This document shows, piece by piece, positions 56,604 to 64,000 of a DNA stretch of 64,000 nucleotides; the first letter of the stretch is position 1; the number at the start of each line of letters is the position of its first letter. The DNA lies in contig NZ_CP136600.1 of the NCBI RefSeq assembly GCF_032911225.1, positions 3,162,001 to 3,226,000 of the forward strand, written 5' to 3'. The position numbers and the translations under genes were made by a program. The notes beneath the pieces were generated by a model. The model did not search any database. It saw only the letters and a program-made list of their open reading frames with translations, and was not told the origin of the DNA. The DNA is from Thalassotalea fonticola. Lineage in GTDB: Bacteria > Pseudomonadota > Gammaproteobacteria > Enterobacterales > Alteromonadaceae.

Positions 56604-57539
56604 TTATTTCAAATTTAACATAAAGTCGGAAAAAACGGGAGCTGCCACAATCGCGCCTTTGTGCTGAATAACCAAACCCGAGACTTTACATCCAAGCTTA
56701 ACTGCTTCAACCACACTTTGGCCTTTAGAGCGGGCAGATAAATAACCGGCGTTAAATGAATCACCGGCAGAAGTACTATCAACCACTTGCTTAACTGGGG
56801 TTACTGCAACTAAATCCTGCTCGTTGTCATAAAGACACATCACCCCTTGCGCACCATTTTTAATGATTAATTCGTCAATCTCATACGAACTTAAATACAG
56901 GCTAATTTGCTGGTAGGAATTAAAGCCATTTAGCAATTCAAAATCTTCTACGCCAGCAAAAACGATATTGCTATACTTTAGCGCTTGTTCGTATTGCTCT
57001 ATCGCATCTTCCTGACTTTGCCATAAACGCGGGCGATAATTTGAATCGAAGACAATGTCTACCCCTGAACTTTGCAAATCTTGTAGCAATTGCCAAAACA
57101 ACTCTCGCTCTTCCGGTTCGATTATTGCCAGTGATATGCCAGAGAAATAAAAGGTATTGGTGTTGGCTAATAGTTGTGCCCGGCTATCTTCACTAAGGAA
57201 AGACAAAGTTCGTTTAGCGGCGGACGTTTCGCGCCAATAAACAAAGCTACGCTCTCCTTCTGCTGATATGTTAATTAAATACGCGCCAAGGATGCGATCG
57301 GCAACCGTTTGCACCAGATCAATATTAAGCTGTTCGCTGGTAAACCTTGTAAGCATTTGCTCGCTTAAAGAGTCATTGCCAATGCCCGTTAAAATTGACA
57401 CTTGGCTGTCATCCCCGTTTAAACGCTTCAAATAGACGGCAGTGTTGTATATGTCGCCGGCAAATGATTGCCGATAGTCGCCACTGGACATAGGTGAAAA
57501 TTCAACCATACACTCACCCATGACAACAAAATTGGACAT
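56604..57539 (-). CDS. kdgK: 2-keto-3-deoxygluconate kinase (PfkB family)
   Basis: This 311-residue PfkB/ribokinase-family kinase has the N-terminal VVMGECMVEFSPMSSGDYRQ and FAGDIYNTAVYLKR, and the C-terminal signature VVDSTSAGDSFNAGYLSARS with the catalytic Asp. SYAGDxYNTAVYLxR-type starts are typical of KdgK. It phosphorylates 2-keto-3-deoxygluconate to KDPG, the step after KduD. AGAGGTG gives a good ribosome site. It is divergent from the GntR regulator, and a 20-bp motif matching the kduD palindrome lies 40 bp upstream. KDPG aldolase (eda) is not in the window. Confidence 0.88.
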   Translation of the reverse strand: MSNFVVMGECMVEFSPMSSGDYRQSFAGDIYNTAVYLKRLNGDDSQVSILTGIGNDSLSEQMLTRFTSEQLNIDLVQTVADRILGAYLINISAEGERSFVYWRETSAAKRTLSFLSEDSRAQLLANTNTFYFSGISLAIIEPEERELFWQLLQDLQSSGVDIVFDSNYRPRLWQSQEDAIEQYEQALKYSNIVFAGVEDFELLNGFNSYQQISLYLSSYEIDELIIKNGAQGVMCLYDNEQDLVAVTPVKQVVDSTSAGDSFNAGYLSARSKGQSVVEAVKLGCKVSGLVIQHKGAIVAAPVFSDFMLNLK

Positions 57540-57578
57540 AAATTTACACCTCTAAATTCGATAGATAAAACATGTTAA

Positions 57579-57598
57579 CTTATAAGACATCATACAAG
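57579..57598. promoter_or_regulatory. Candidate GntR operator upstream of kdgK
   Basis: CTTATAAGACATCATACAAG matches the kduD palindrome at 15 of 20 positions including the whole right half CATACAAG. It starts 40 bp upstream of the kdgK start in the divergent kdgK-gntR region, where a regulator would be expected to bind. Confidence 0.5.
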
Positions 57599-57812
57599 AT
57601 ATAATAAAAAGGTGCTAGTTTATTATCTGGTTATTACTCTATGGCTGCAGCGTTTTTTCGACTCGCAAGGGCAAAATCTGCTGAAAAGGCTAGCTAAGTG
57701 TTAGTTTTTTGTTAAAGTATTTCAATATATTATATTGTAATGGCGATGTTAGCTGTATTGTTGTAGTATGGTTATCAGACATCAGTTCTAAATGGAAATA
57801 AAGGGATTAATC

Positions 57813-58562
57813 ATGACCGAAATGCAATTTGCCGTTGGCCAACTTCAAAACTCGCGCAGCCTTACCAATGAGCTTGTTGAGTCTTTACGTGAACAAATCG
57901 TTGGCGGAAAAATGCAACCAGGCACTAAATTACCCGCAGCTAAAGTCATTGAAGAACAAGCTGGCGTTAGTCGCAGCGTGGTACGAGAAGCCATAGCAGC
58001 ACTAAAAGCCGAAGGTTTAATTATCAGTCGTCAGGGGGTCGGAGTTTTTGTTGCGAATTCAACTCCGAAAAAGACCTTCGAAATTGAAGAAGAAGAATTT
58101 AACTCTGTTGATGACGCCATTAAAATATTGGAGCTGCGTATTGCAGTTGAAGTAGAGATGTCGGTCATGGCGGCGAGCAACCGCAGTGTAAAACAGATGA
58201 AAACAATTTGGAAATGTTTAGATAATTTCGATAAACAAATCGAAGCGGGTAACGATGCAGTAAAAGAAGACTTTTTATTCCATTTAGCCATTGCTGATGC
58301 ATCAGGCAACCCTTATTTTTCCCGCTTTATTGAATACATCGGCTCAGGTGTGATCCCTTCACGAGAAATCATAACCAATAATGAGCGTTCTTATGAACCA
58401 AGCAATTATTTAGCGCTGATCCAACAAGAGCACCGTAATATCGCTCAGGCGATTGAAGACAAAGATATCGAAGCCGCAAGACTTGCCACTCGCGAGCATC
58501 TTGGTAATAGTCGTGAACGTCATATTAAAATTGCTAAACGATTCAAAAAGAACAAAAAATAA
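57813..58562 (+). CDS. FadR-subfamily GntR transcriptional regulator
   Basis: The ATG at 57813 is preferred (AAGGGA six bases upstream); the frame is open seven codons further. The 249-residue protein has a GntR winged helix (about 12-80): RSLTNELVESLREQIVGGK, GTKLPAAKVIEEQAGVSRSV and REAIAALKAEGLIISRQGVG. An all-helical FCD domain (about 95-235) follows with metal-type residues DFLFHLAIADASGNPYF and QEHRNIAQAIEDKD. FadR-type GntR proteins sense organic acids, and many regulate uronate catabolism. Position next to kdgK and the shared motifs upstream of kdu, lyase and receptor genes make it the likely regulator of the locus. Confidence 0.85.
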   Translation: MTEMQFAVGQLQNSRSLTNELVESLREQIVGGKMQPGTKLPAAKVIEEQAGVSRSVVREAIAALKAEGLIISRQGVGVFVANSTPKKTFEIEEEEFNSVDDAIKILELRIAVEVEMSVMAASNRSVKQMKTIWKCLDNFDKQIEAGNDAVKEDFLFHLAIADASGNPYFSRFIEYIGSGVIPSREIITNNERSYEPSNYLALIQQEHRNIAQAIEDKDIEAARLATREHLGNSRERHIKIAKRFKKNKK

Positions 58563-58610
58563 CAACTAATTCACTCTACAAGCTACCCTGCTTTTAGGGT
58601 AAAAATACAA

Positions 58611-58640
58611 GGTCACAACAATTATGTTGTGACCTTTTTT
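58611..58640 (+). terminator. Rho-independent terminator after gntR
   Basis: ggtcacaaca pairs with tgttgtgacc over a four-base loop (atta) and is followed by six T. It is a textbook intrinsic terminator 48 bp after the gntR stop. Confidence 0.9.
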
Positions 58641-58877
58641 GTTTGCCCTGTCCTGATACTACTTTATCCCTATCTGTATATGCACAGAGTTGACTACATA
58701 CTTACTGCATAATGGTATTAGATTTGAAGAACTAAACTTGGACTAAGTACTAAGTTGCAAGATTGGTCAGTAGGTAAAATAACGAGTCCATTATCTAATT
58801 CATTAATACATTAGATAATGAACTTGCTATAGATGATGTAAAAGCCTATACCAAATCCGTCAATGTTGGGCTTGGTA
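58641..58877. other. Intergenic stretch between convergent genes
   Basis: No gene seen. It contains an imperfect repeat of attaatctaatt-type text around 58787-58817 (ccattatctaattcattaat then acattagataatgaac), which can fold as a hairpin (cattatctaat/attagataatg). Confidence 0.35.
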
Positions 58878-60179
58878 TTATTTCATTAAGCCCATTGCTT
58901 GCGGTAACCACTCGCTAATGGCGGGTATGAAGGTGACCAGCATTAACACGGCTATCATGGCAAAATACAATGGGATCATCGGTTTAATGATCTTCTCAAT
59001 GGAAGTCTTGGCCACCGAGCAACTGACGAATAAGACTGATCCTACTGGTGGTGAGCATAAACCAATAGAAAGGTTTAGTACCATCATGATACCAAAATGA
59101 ATAGGTGAAACGCCGATGCTTTCTGCTACCGGTAAGAAAATTGGCGTAAATATTAATACTGCAGGAGTCATATCCATAAAAGCGCCAACGACAATTAATA
59201 TCAAATTAATAATCAGCAAAATCAATAATGGATTTTCACTCAAGGCCAACATAGTATCAGTGATCGCCTGAGGAATATTCTCGTATGATAATATCCAGGA
59301 CATCGCCGACGAGCTGGCGATTAAAAACATCACTATGGCGGTAATTCCCACTGATTTTAACAGGATATCGGGCAGTTGCCTTACCCTTACTTCTTTATAT
59401 AGCACGATTGATAAAAACATCGAATACAGCACGGCAATGACGCCGGCTTCGGTCGCGGTAAATACGCCGGCAACAATGCCACCAATTACGATGATAATTA
59501 ATAGCAAACTCGGTATCGCCGCTGCCACTTTGGTCACTACGGTTTTTAACGGTAATACTGGCTCGGTAGGAAAATTATGCTTTTTCGCATAAACCACACA
59601 AACTAGCATTAAGGCCAAAGCCACTAATAGACCAGGCAAATAACCGGCGATAAATAACGCCGAAATAGACACGCCGCCACTAGCTATAGCATAAATAATG
59701 AGTATATTGCTGGGCGGAATGATCATTCCAGTAGTTGCTGCAGTTGCCGTAACAGCAGCCGCAAAGTTACGCTCATAACCTTTTTTTTCCATCTCTGGGA
59801 TCATGAAGCTGCCAATAGCGCTGGTTGCCGCCACTGCAGAGCCCGATATACCACCGAACAAGGTACACGAAAGCACATTCACTAATGCCAAACCACCCGG
59901 TAACATGCCGATTAGCGCCATTGCGCACTCAATCAACCGTCTTGCGATACCTCCCTGCCCCATGATCAGGCCTGAGAGGACAAAAAATGGAATCGCTAAT
60001 AAAGCAAAGCTATTTAATCCCCCCGCCATGCGTTGAGCAACTGTAGTTATCGCAGGTACAAAGTCGATGCTATACAGCATAGTCGCTAAGGTGGCGATAC
60101 CAATACTAAAAGAAATGGGTACGTTTAATGCCAACAAAACAAAAAATGTAACGACCAAAATTAAGGCACTGACTTCCAT
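58878..60179 (-). CDS. dctM: TRAP transporter large permease
   Basis: The ATG at 60179 overlaps the dctQ stop by one base (TAATG), a coupled start; the frame is open 12 codons further. The 433-residue product has about 12 membrane segments and DctM motifs such as LALNVPISFSIGIATL, GGLNSFALLAIPFFVLSGLIMGQGG, SAVAATSAIGSFMIPEMEKKGY, IIPPSNILIIYA and DMTPAVLIFTPIFLPVAESIGVSP. It forms the channel of a sodium-driven TRAP transporter with DctQ and the binding protein. Located after kduD-kduI on the same strand, it probably imports an unsaturated or keto-deoxy uronate or oligouronide. Confidence 0.92.
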   Translation of the reverse strand: MEVSALILVVTFFVLLALNVPISFSIGIATLATMLYSIDFVPAITTVAQRMAGGLNSFALLAIPFFVLSGLIMGQGGIARRLIECAMALIGMLPGGLALVNVLSCTLFGGISGSAVAATSAIGSFMIPEMEKKGYERNFAAAVTATAATTGMIIPPSNILIIYAIASGGVSISALFIAGYLPGLLVALALMLVCVVYAKKHNFPTEPVLPLKTVVTKVAAAIPSLLLIIIVIGGIVAGVFTATEAGVIAVLYSMFLSIVLYKEVRVRQLPDILLKSVGITAIVMFLIASSSAMSWILSYENIPQAITDTMLALSENPLLILLIINLILIVVGAFMDMTPAVLIFTPIFLPVAESIGVSPIHFGIMMVLNLSIGLCSPPVGSVLFVSCSVAKTSIEKIIKPMIPLYFAMIAVLMLVTFIPAISEWLPQAMGLMK

Positions 60180-60673
60180 TAGTGAACCTCCTTCTGTAGC
60201 ATTCTTTGCTGCCAAGTTGTGACCAATTCATTTAAGGCAGACAGACTCATTAGCACGCCGGATAATGGCAATACCATGTAGACATAGCCCATATGAATGC
60301 CTAACGCGGCAGAAATTTGCACAGGATTAAAGGTCAATATCACCAAGTTAATGCCGCCCAAAAACAATACAGACACTGAAAATGCTAGTACCAGAAAATG
60401 ACACAATAATTGCGTTGCCAGCTCTTGTTTTGGTTGCATTTTTTTAACCAAGACATCGAGCCCTAAATGCATTTTCATTCGATAACTATAAACGGCGCCG
60501 AGCAAAGAAATCCAAATCAATAAAAAGCGGGCTATTTCTTCTGAGCCAGAACTTGGTGATTGCAATAAATACCGCGACAGCACTTGCCACAACACCGCCA
60601 AAATGATGGTACTGATCATTGCAATCAGGCTTAACTGCAATAGTTTATCGATGGCTGAAATTATTTTATTCAT
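60179..60673 (-). CDS. dctQ: TRAP transporter small permease
   Basis: The ATG at 60673 overlaps the dctP stop by eight bases and matches the typical DctQ beginning (MNKIISAIDKLLQLSLIAMI). The 164-residue product has four membrane segments with QVLSRYLLQSPSSGSEEIARFLLIWISLLGAVYSYR, the conserved DctQ region, and a C-terminal LPLSGVLMSLSALNELV. It bridges the binding protein and DctM. The order dctP-dctQ-dctM with overlaps indicates one transcript. Confidence 0.9.
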   Translation of the reverse strand: MNKIISAIDKLLQLSLIAMISTIILAVLWQVLSRYLLQSPSSGSEEIARFLLIWISLLGAVYSYRMKMHLGLDVLVKKMQPKQELATQLLCHFLVLAFSVSVLFLGGINLVILTFNPVQISAALGIHMGYVYMVLPLSGVLMSLSALNELVTTWQQRMLQKEVH

Positions 60674-61664
60674 TGCTTGTACCTGCTTTAGGTTTGCTGA
60701 CAGATATGCGTTCCAGGTAATCGCCAACCAAAGTATTGTTAAACGACTGATGGAATGGCACTACGGCCTCAAAAAACGGGGTTTTATCGGGATAAATAAC
60801 TTCTACTCCAGCCGCTTTTACCGCGGCTAAGGCTTCAGTTTCGGCCTTAAGCCATAATGATTTTTGCAGCTGAACGGCATCATTCATCGCTTGCTTCAAC
60901 CACTGTCTCTGCTGCATAGTTAATGAGTCCAGCACATGCTTAGAGCTCACTACCACATCGGGTACCGAAGTATGTTCATTCAAAGAATAATAAGGGCAAA
61001 TTTCATAGTGACGCGACAGGTAATAACTTGGTGGATTATTTTCGGCACCGTCAACCACACCTTGTTGTAATGCGGCATATAGTTCTCCCCAAGAAATCGG
61101 AGTGGCGGCACCGCCAAAGGCTGAAATCATTTTGACTGCGGTTTGGCTGTTCATTACTCGAATTTTTTTACCCTCTACATCGGCTGGCGAATTCACCATT
61201 TCATCACAGGTATAAAAACTGCGACTACCGGCGTCAAAATAACCAAGTCCGCGCAGATGAGCTTGTTCGAGAGAGGCTAAGATGTCTTCGCCAATATCGC
61301 TTTGTAACACCTGCCAGCGATGATCTCGACTGCTAAAAATATAAGGTAAGCTGAATACTTTCATATCAGCAACAAAGCTTTCCAGTGCGGCGGCGGATAC
61401 TTTAGTCATGGCAAGGCTGCCTATTTGTAGCAGCTCAACCATTTCCCGTTCCGAGCCAAGCTGGCCATTAGGGTACAATTTTAACGTTAAATTACCATCC
61501 GAATAGTGCTCAAGCTGCGCCGCCATATGCAGTAACGACTTATGCACGGCATGCTTGGTATCTAATGTGTGACCAACCCGGAGCACGGTTTTGTCGTTTT
61601 CAGAGCTACAGCCAACTAGCGTGAGTAGACACAAGGACAATAGCAGTTTATTTTTTAAAGACAT
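60666..61664 (-). CDS. dctP: TRAP transporter solute-binding lipoprotein
   Basis: This 332-residue protein has a lipoprotein-like signal (LLLSLCLLTLVGCSSEND), so it is probably anchored, not free. DctP features are VLRVGHTLDTKHAVHKSLLHMA, LYPNGQLGSEREMVELLQIGSL, FYTCDEMVNSPADVEGKKIRVM and GVVDGAENNPPSYY. The segment GKKIRVMNSQT holds the Arg that grips the ligand carboxylate in this family. The uronate-catabolic neighbours point to a uronate or 4-deoxy-keto-uronate ligand. A hairpin terminator separates it from kduI, so it may have its own promoter or be reached by read-through. Confidence 0.9.
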   Translation of the reverse strand: MSLKNKLLLSLCLLTLVGCSSENDKTVLRVGHTLDTKHAVHKSLLHMAAQLEHYSDGNLTLKLYPNGQLGSEREMVELLQIGSLAMTKVSAAALESFVADMKVFSLPYIFSSRDHRWQVLQSDIGEDILASLEQAHLRGLGYFDAGSRSFYTCDEMVNSPADVEGKKIRVMNSQTAVKMISAFGGAATPISWGELYAALQQGVVDGAENNPPSYYLSRHYEICPYYSLNEHTSVPDVVVSSKHVLDSLTMQQRQWLKQAMNDAVQLQKSLWLKAETEALAAVKAAGVEVIYPDKTPFFEAVVPFHQSFNNTLVGDYLERISVSKPKAGTSNE

Positions 61665-61786
61665 TAGCTGTACTTCCTATCATTAAATCATCACTCATAG
61701 ACATCGGCTTCACAGAATTATTAACACTGTAAGGTATTCACCGTTGAGATTAAATCAATAAAAATCTTTAATGTATGGACGAAATA

Positions 61787-61812
61787 AAATGCCGTGATTT
61801 ATCACGGCATTT
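61787..61812 (-). terminator. Hairpin terminator after kduI
   Basis: aaatgccgtgat is followed after two bases by its exact reverse complement atcacggcattt. On the minus strand it comes 10 bp after the kduI stop and is followed by a moderately T-rich stretch. It may reduce read-through into dctPQM. Confidence 0.65.
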
Positions 61813-61821
61813 CAGGGTTAA

Positions 61822-62664
61822 TTATCTTAATTCAGCCGGGCTGTATTTATCCATATCGTCATAGTCCAAATTTTCACCGGCCATGCCCCAAATAAACGAA
61901 TAATTTGACGTACCTGAGCCACTATGAATTGACCAGGCAGGGGAGATAATCGCCTGCTGATTTGTTACCCAAATATGGCGTGTTTCTTTCGGCTCTCCCA
62001 TAAAGTGACATACCGCTTGCTCTTCGGCGACATCGAAATATAAATATGCTTCAATGCGACGGTCATGTTGATGCGCTGGCATGGTATTCCAGACACTACC
62101 TGGTTTTAACATGGTTAAGCCCATTTGTAGCTGACAAGTTTCCACCACACCATTGATGATCAACTGATAAATGGTCCGCTCATTAGAAGTTTCCAGCGAA
62201 CCTAGTTCAAGCACTTTTGCGTTGTCTCGGTTCACTTTTTTGGTCGGGTATGAGCAATGCGCAGGTGCTGAATTTAAGTAAAATTTAGCTGGTTTATTGC
62301 TATTCTCACTACCAAAGATCACATTTTTGCTTCCGGCACCTACGTAAAGTGCTTCTTTATTTTCCAGCGTATAAACTTGTCCATCAACCTCCACAACACC
62401 AGTGTCGCCAATATTGATAATACCCAACTCACGTCGATCTAAAAAGTTTTGTGCTTTTAACGGATCAATGCTGTCTAACGCCAGTACCGAGTCTACTGGT
62501 ACCGCACCACCAACGATATAGCGATCGTAGTGGGTATAGGTTAAATTGATCTGGTTATCGGTAAACAAATCGGCCAATAAAAATGCGTCTCTGATCTCAT
62601 CGGTATCAAATTTCTTGGCTTCATTTTGCCCTACGGCATAACGGGTTTTATAATTTATTGTCAT
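61822..62664 (-). CDS. kduI: 5-keto-4-deoxyuronate isomerase
   Basis: The ATG at 62664 is taken as start; the frame allows a GTG three codons earlier. The 280-residue product is KduI: TRYAVGQNEAKKFDTDEIRD, TYTHYDRYIVGGAVPVD, RRELGIINIGDTGVVEVDG, MPAHQHDRRIEAYLYFDV (zinc-binding His and Glu of the cupin) and HSGSGTSNYSFIWGMAGEN. It converts 4-deoxy-L-threo-5-hexosulose uronate, the product of GH105 action, to 3-deoxy-D-glycero-2,5-hexodiulosonate. It is 46 bp after kduD, so the two form an operon. Confidence 0.95.
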   Translation of the reverse strand: MTINYKTRYAVGQNEAKKFDTDEIRDAFLLADLFTDNQINLTYTHYDRYIVGGAVPVDSVLALDSIDPLKAQNFLDRRELGIINIGDTGVVEVDGQVYTLENKEALYVGAGSKNVIFGSENSNKPAKFYLNSAPAHCSYPTKKVNRDNAKVLELGSLETSNERTIYQLIINGVVETCQLQMGLTMLKPGSVWNTMPAHQHDRRIEAYLYFDVAEEQAVCHFMGEPKETRHIWVTNQQAIISPAWSIHSGSGTSNYSFIWGMAGENLDYDDMDKYSPAELR

Positions 62665-62710
62665 CTTATTCACTCACATCTTAAACTTTTTCATTTATTG
62701 TCGGTTTGGA

Positions 62711-63487
62711 CTATCTGGCTAACCAGCCACCATCTACGGCAAGTACATGACCATTGACATAATCACTGGCCGCGCTGGCTAAAAATACTGCGGCGCCTAC
62801 TAATTGCTCAGGTTCGCCCCAGTTACTGGCTGGAATACGTTTCTCAATTTCGGCATTGCGAACCGGGTCATCCTGTAACGCCTGAGTGTTATCGGTTTTA
62901 AAATAGCCGGGAGCGATGGCATTAATTTGTACGTTTTTACTCGCCCATTCATTAGCTAATGCCTTAGTGACTCCTACCACAGCATGTTTACTCGCAGTGT
63001 AGGCTGGCACAGTTATGCCACCGGTGTAGGACAGCATTGACGCAATGTTGATAATCTTGCCTTCGCCGCGCTTTAACATACCCTTGCCTAATTGCTGACA
63101 GAGTAAAAACGTCGCATTCAAATTGACATTAATCACTTGCTGCCAGTCACTTAATGGAAAATCAACCGCAGGCGCCCTGGCAATGGTGCCACCGGCATTA
63201 ACCAAAATGTCGATTTGACCGGTAAAGCTTTCAGCCGTCTCGGCCATCGCCAGTACAGAGCTCGCATCAGATAAATCTGCGGCTACTTCGAACGCTAGTT
63301 GTCCACATTGCTCAATTTTTTCACGAGTTTGTTTAGTGCCACCATTGGCTGAACTAGAACAAACGACTGTCGCGCCTGCTTGCGCTAGACCGATTGCCAA
63401 TGCCTGCCCTAAACCTCGGCTAGCACCTGTAACTAATGCCGTTTTATCTTTTAGCGTAAATAATTCTTTGTTTGGGTCATTGCTCAT
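62711..63487 (-). CDS. kduD: 2-dehydro-3-deoxy-D-gluconate 5-dehydrogenase (SDR)
   Basis: The ATG at 63487 has AAGG seven bases upstream and yields the normal family length (258 residues); the frame is open to 63556, but that would run through the operator. SDR motifs are TGASRGLGQALAIGLAQAG, NAGGTIARAPA, IINIASMLSYTGGITVPAYTASKHA (Ser, Tyr, Lys) and the C-terminal VNGHVLAVDGGWLAR, typical of KduD. It reduces the diketo product of KduI to 2-keto-3-deoxygluconate with NAD(P)H in the cytoplasm. It is first gene of the uronate operon. Confidence 0.92.
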   Translation of the reverse strand: MSNDPNKELFTLKDKTALVTGASRGLGQALAIGLAQAGATVVCSSSANGGTKQTREKIEQCGQLAFEVAADLSDASSVLAMAETAESFTGQIDILVNAGGTIARAPAVDFPLSDWQQVINVNLNATFLLCQQLGKGMLKRGEGKIINIASMLSYTGGITVPAYTASKHAVVGVTKALANEWASKNVQINAIAPGYFKTDNTQALQDDPVRNAEIEKRIPASNWGEPEQLVGAAVFLASAASDYVNGHVLAVDGGWLAR

Positions 63488-63537
63488 AATTAGCCTTGAT
63501 GTTGTTATAACCTTTTTAATTAACTTTAAGATATCAT

Positions 63538-63557
63538 CTTGTATGTTGTCATACAAG
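63538..63557. promoter_or_regulatory. CTTGTATG-TTGT-CATACAAG palindrome upstream of kduD
   Basis: CTTGTATGTTGTCATACAAG has perfect eight-base inverted arms around TTGT. It ends 50 bp upstream of the kduD start. Near copies lie upstream of kdgK (15 of 20 bases), the beta-helix lyase, the TonB receptor, GH105 and two sulfatases. A GntR/FadR-type dimer is the expected binder. Confidence 0.6.
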
Positions 63558-64000
63558 TGATATGTTAAAATAAGATATCTATGTTTGAATCCTTGTGAAT
63601 TTCTATCTTATTATTGATATAGGAAAGGTTTTGTTTGCTCGCTTAACTGGTAATTAGAAACTTGTCGAGTGCCAAAGAGCTGAAATCGCAATAGCGAAAT
63701 CCGTAGAACCTGAATCAGATTAGTATCTTCGAAAGGAACAGGTAACTGGTATAACCCGAATGGTAATTTAAGTACTGAAGACTCTGAAACAAAGCTACTG
63801 GCCGATTTTATATAAGCCAAGATGAAACACTGCAGTTGTAGTATAATTGGCAATTTTGGATATTAGTCTTGACCACGTCGTACAATTAATTAGGCCAATA
63901 AGTGCAACTTTCAGAACCTAGAAAGCTGCCCGAAATGAACCGGTTTTCGTAACGGAACCCTCGATCATTAAATAAAAATTCAGCTCCAATTTATACCTGC
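63558..64000. other. Intergenic stretch at the window end
   Basis: No credible gene. An 80-codon minus-strand frame at 63611-63853 lacks a ribosome site and protein-like composition. I see no motif or RNA gene. Confidence 0.35.

Noticed and set aside
63611..63853. 80-codon minus-strand frame at the right end
   Set aside because: No ribosome site, no family resemblance, and composition like random AT-rich DNA.

Overview
The window looks like chromosomal DNA of a marine, polysaccharide-degrading gammaproteobacterium in or near the Alteromonadales (Colwellia/Thalassotalea/Shewanella-like). The pointers are the AT-rich composition, several large proteobacterial TonB-dependent receptors, five Cys-type sulfatases, a CrbS/CrbR-type two-component pair, a rhombosortase-type GlyGly-CTERM tail, and an Aga gene order resembling the one known from Shewanella. 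I cannot name the species. No rRNA, tRNA or CRISPR array was recognised.

Region A (1-8.4 kb, all minus strand) is a small polysaccharide locus: the N-terminus of a sulfatase cut by the window edge, a GH128-type lipoprotein, a second sulfatase, a large TonB-dependent receptor, and a second GH128-type lipoprotein. Region B (8.7-30.5 kb) is mostly general metabolism: a 3-hydroxybutyrate dehydrogenase, two small envelope proteins, an esterase/MFS pair, a hybrid sensor kinase fused to a symporter domain (CrbS-like) and its convergent LuxR-type partner (CrbR-like), another TonB receptor, a PHB-depolymerase-like esterase, a penicillin-acylase-family lipoprotein, a DJ-1/PfpI protein overlapping a GlxA-type regulator, and pgi. 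Between crbS and crbR lies a roughly 2 kb island bounded by 147-bp inverted repeats. It holds a stand-alone cyanophycin-synthetase-like ATP-grasp ligase and, overlapping its 3' end, a 44-codon peptide gene ending GGPSSRSAHWG. This looks like a candidate peptide-modification cassette and is the most novel-looking item.

Region C (30.7-63.6 kb) is a large utilisation locus for a sulfated polysaccharide that probably contains uronic acid and N-acetylhexosamine. Outside the cytoplasm it supplies three sulfatases, two parallel-beta-helix proteins of the pectate-lyase-3 type (candidate lyases), a GH105-type unsaturated uronyl hydrolase, a DUF4861-type lipoprotein and a TonB receptor. The amino-sugar arm is an FHS-family permease and divergent agaR-agaZ-agaS-agaK-agaA. 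The uronate arm is a TRAP transporter (DctPQM), KduI, KduD and KdgK. A FadR-subfamily GntR regulator lies in the uronate arm, and a recurrent CTTGTATG/CATACAAG-type motif lies upstream of kduD, kdgK, the lyase, the TonB receptor, GH105 and two sulfatases, suggesting one regulon. Two decayed genes (a GH105 remnant and a probable hydrolase remnant) show past rearrangement.

Together the genes describe external depolymerisation and desulfation, TonB-dependent uptake, periplasmic release of unsaturated uronate and hexosamine, and two cytoplasmic catabolic arms. The last aldolases (KDPG aldolase and a tagatose-bisphosphate aldolase) and the sulfatase-maturing enzyme are not in the window.
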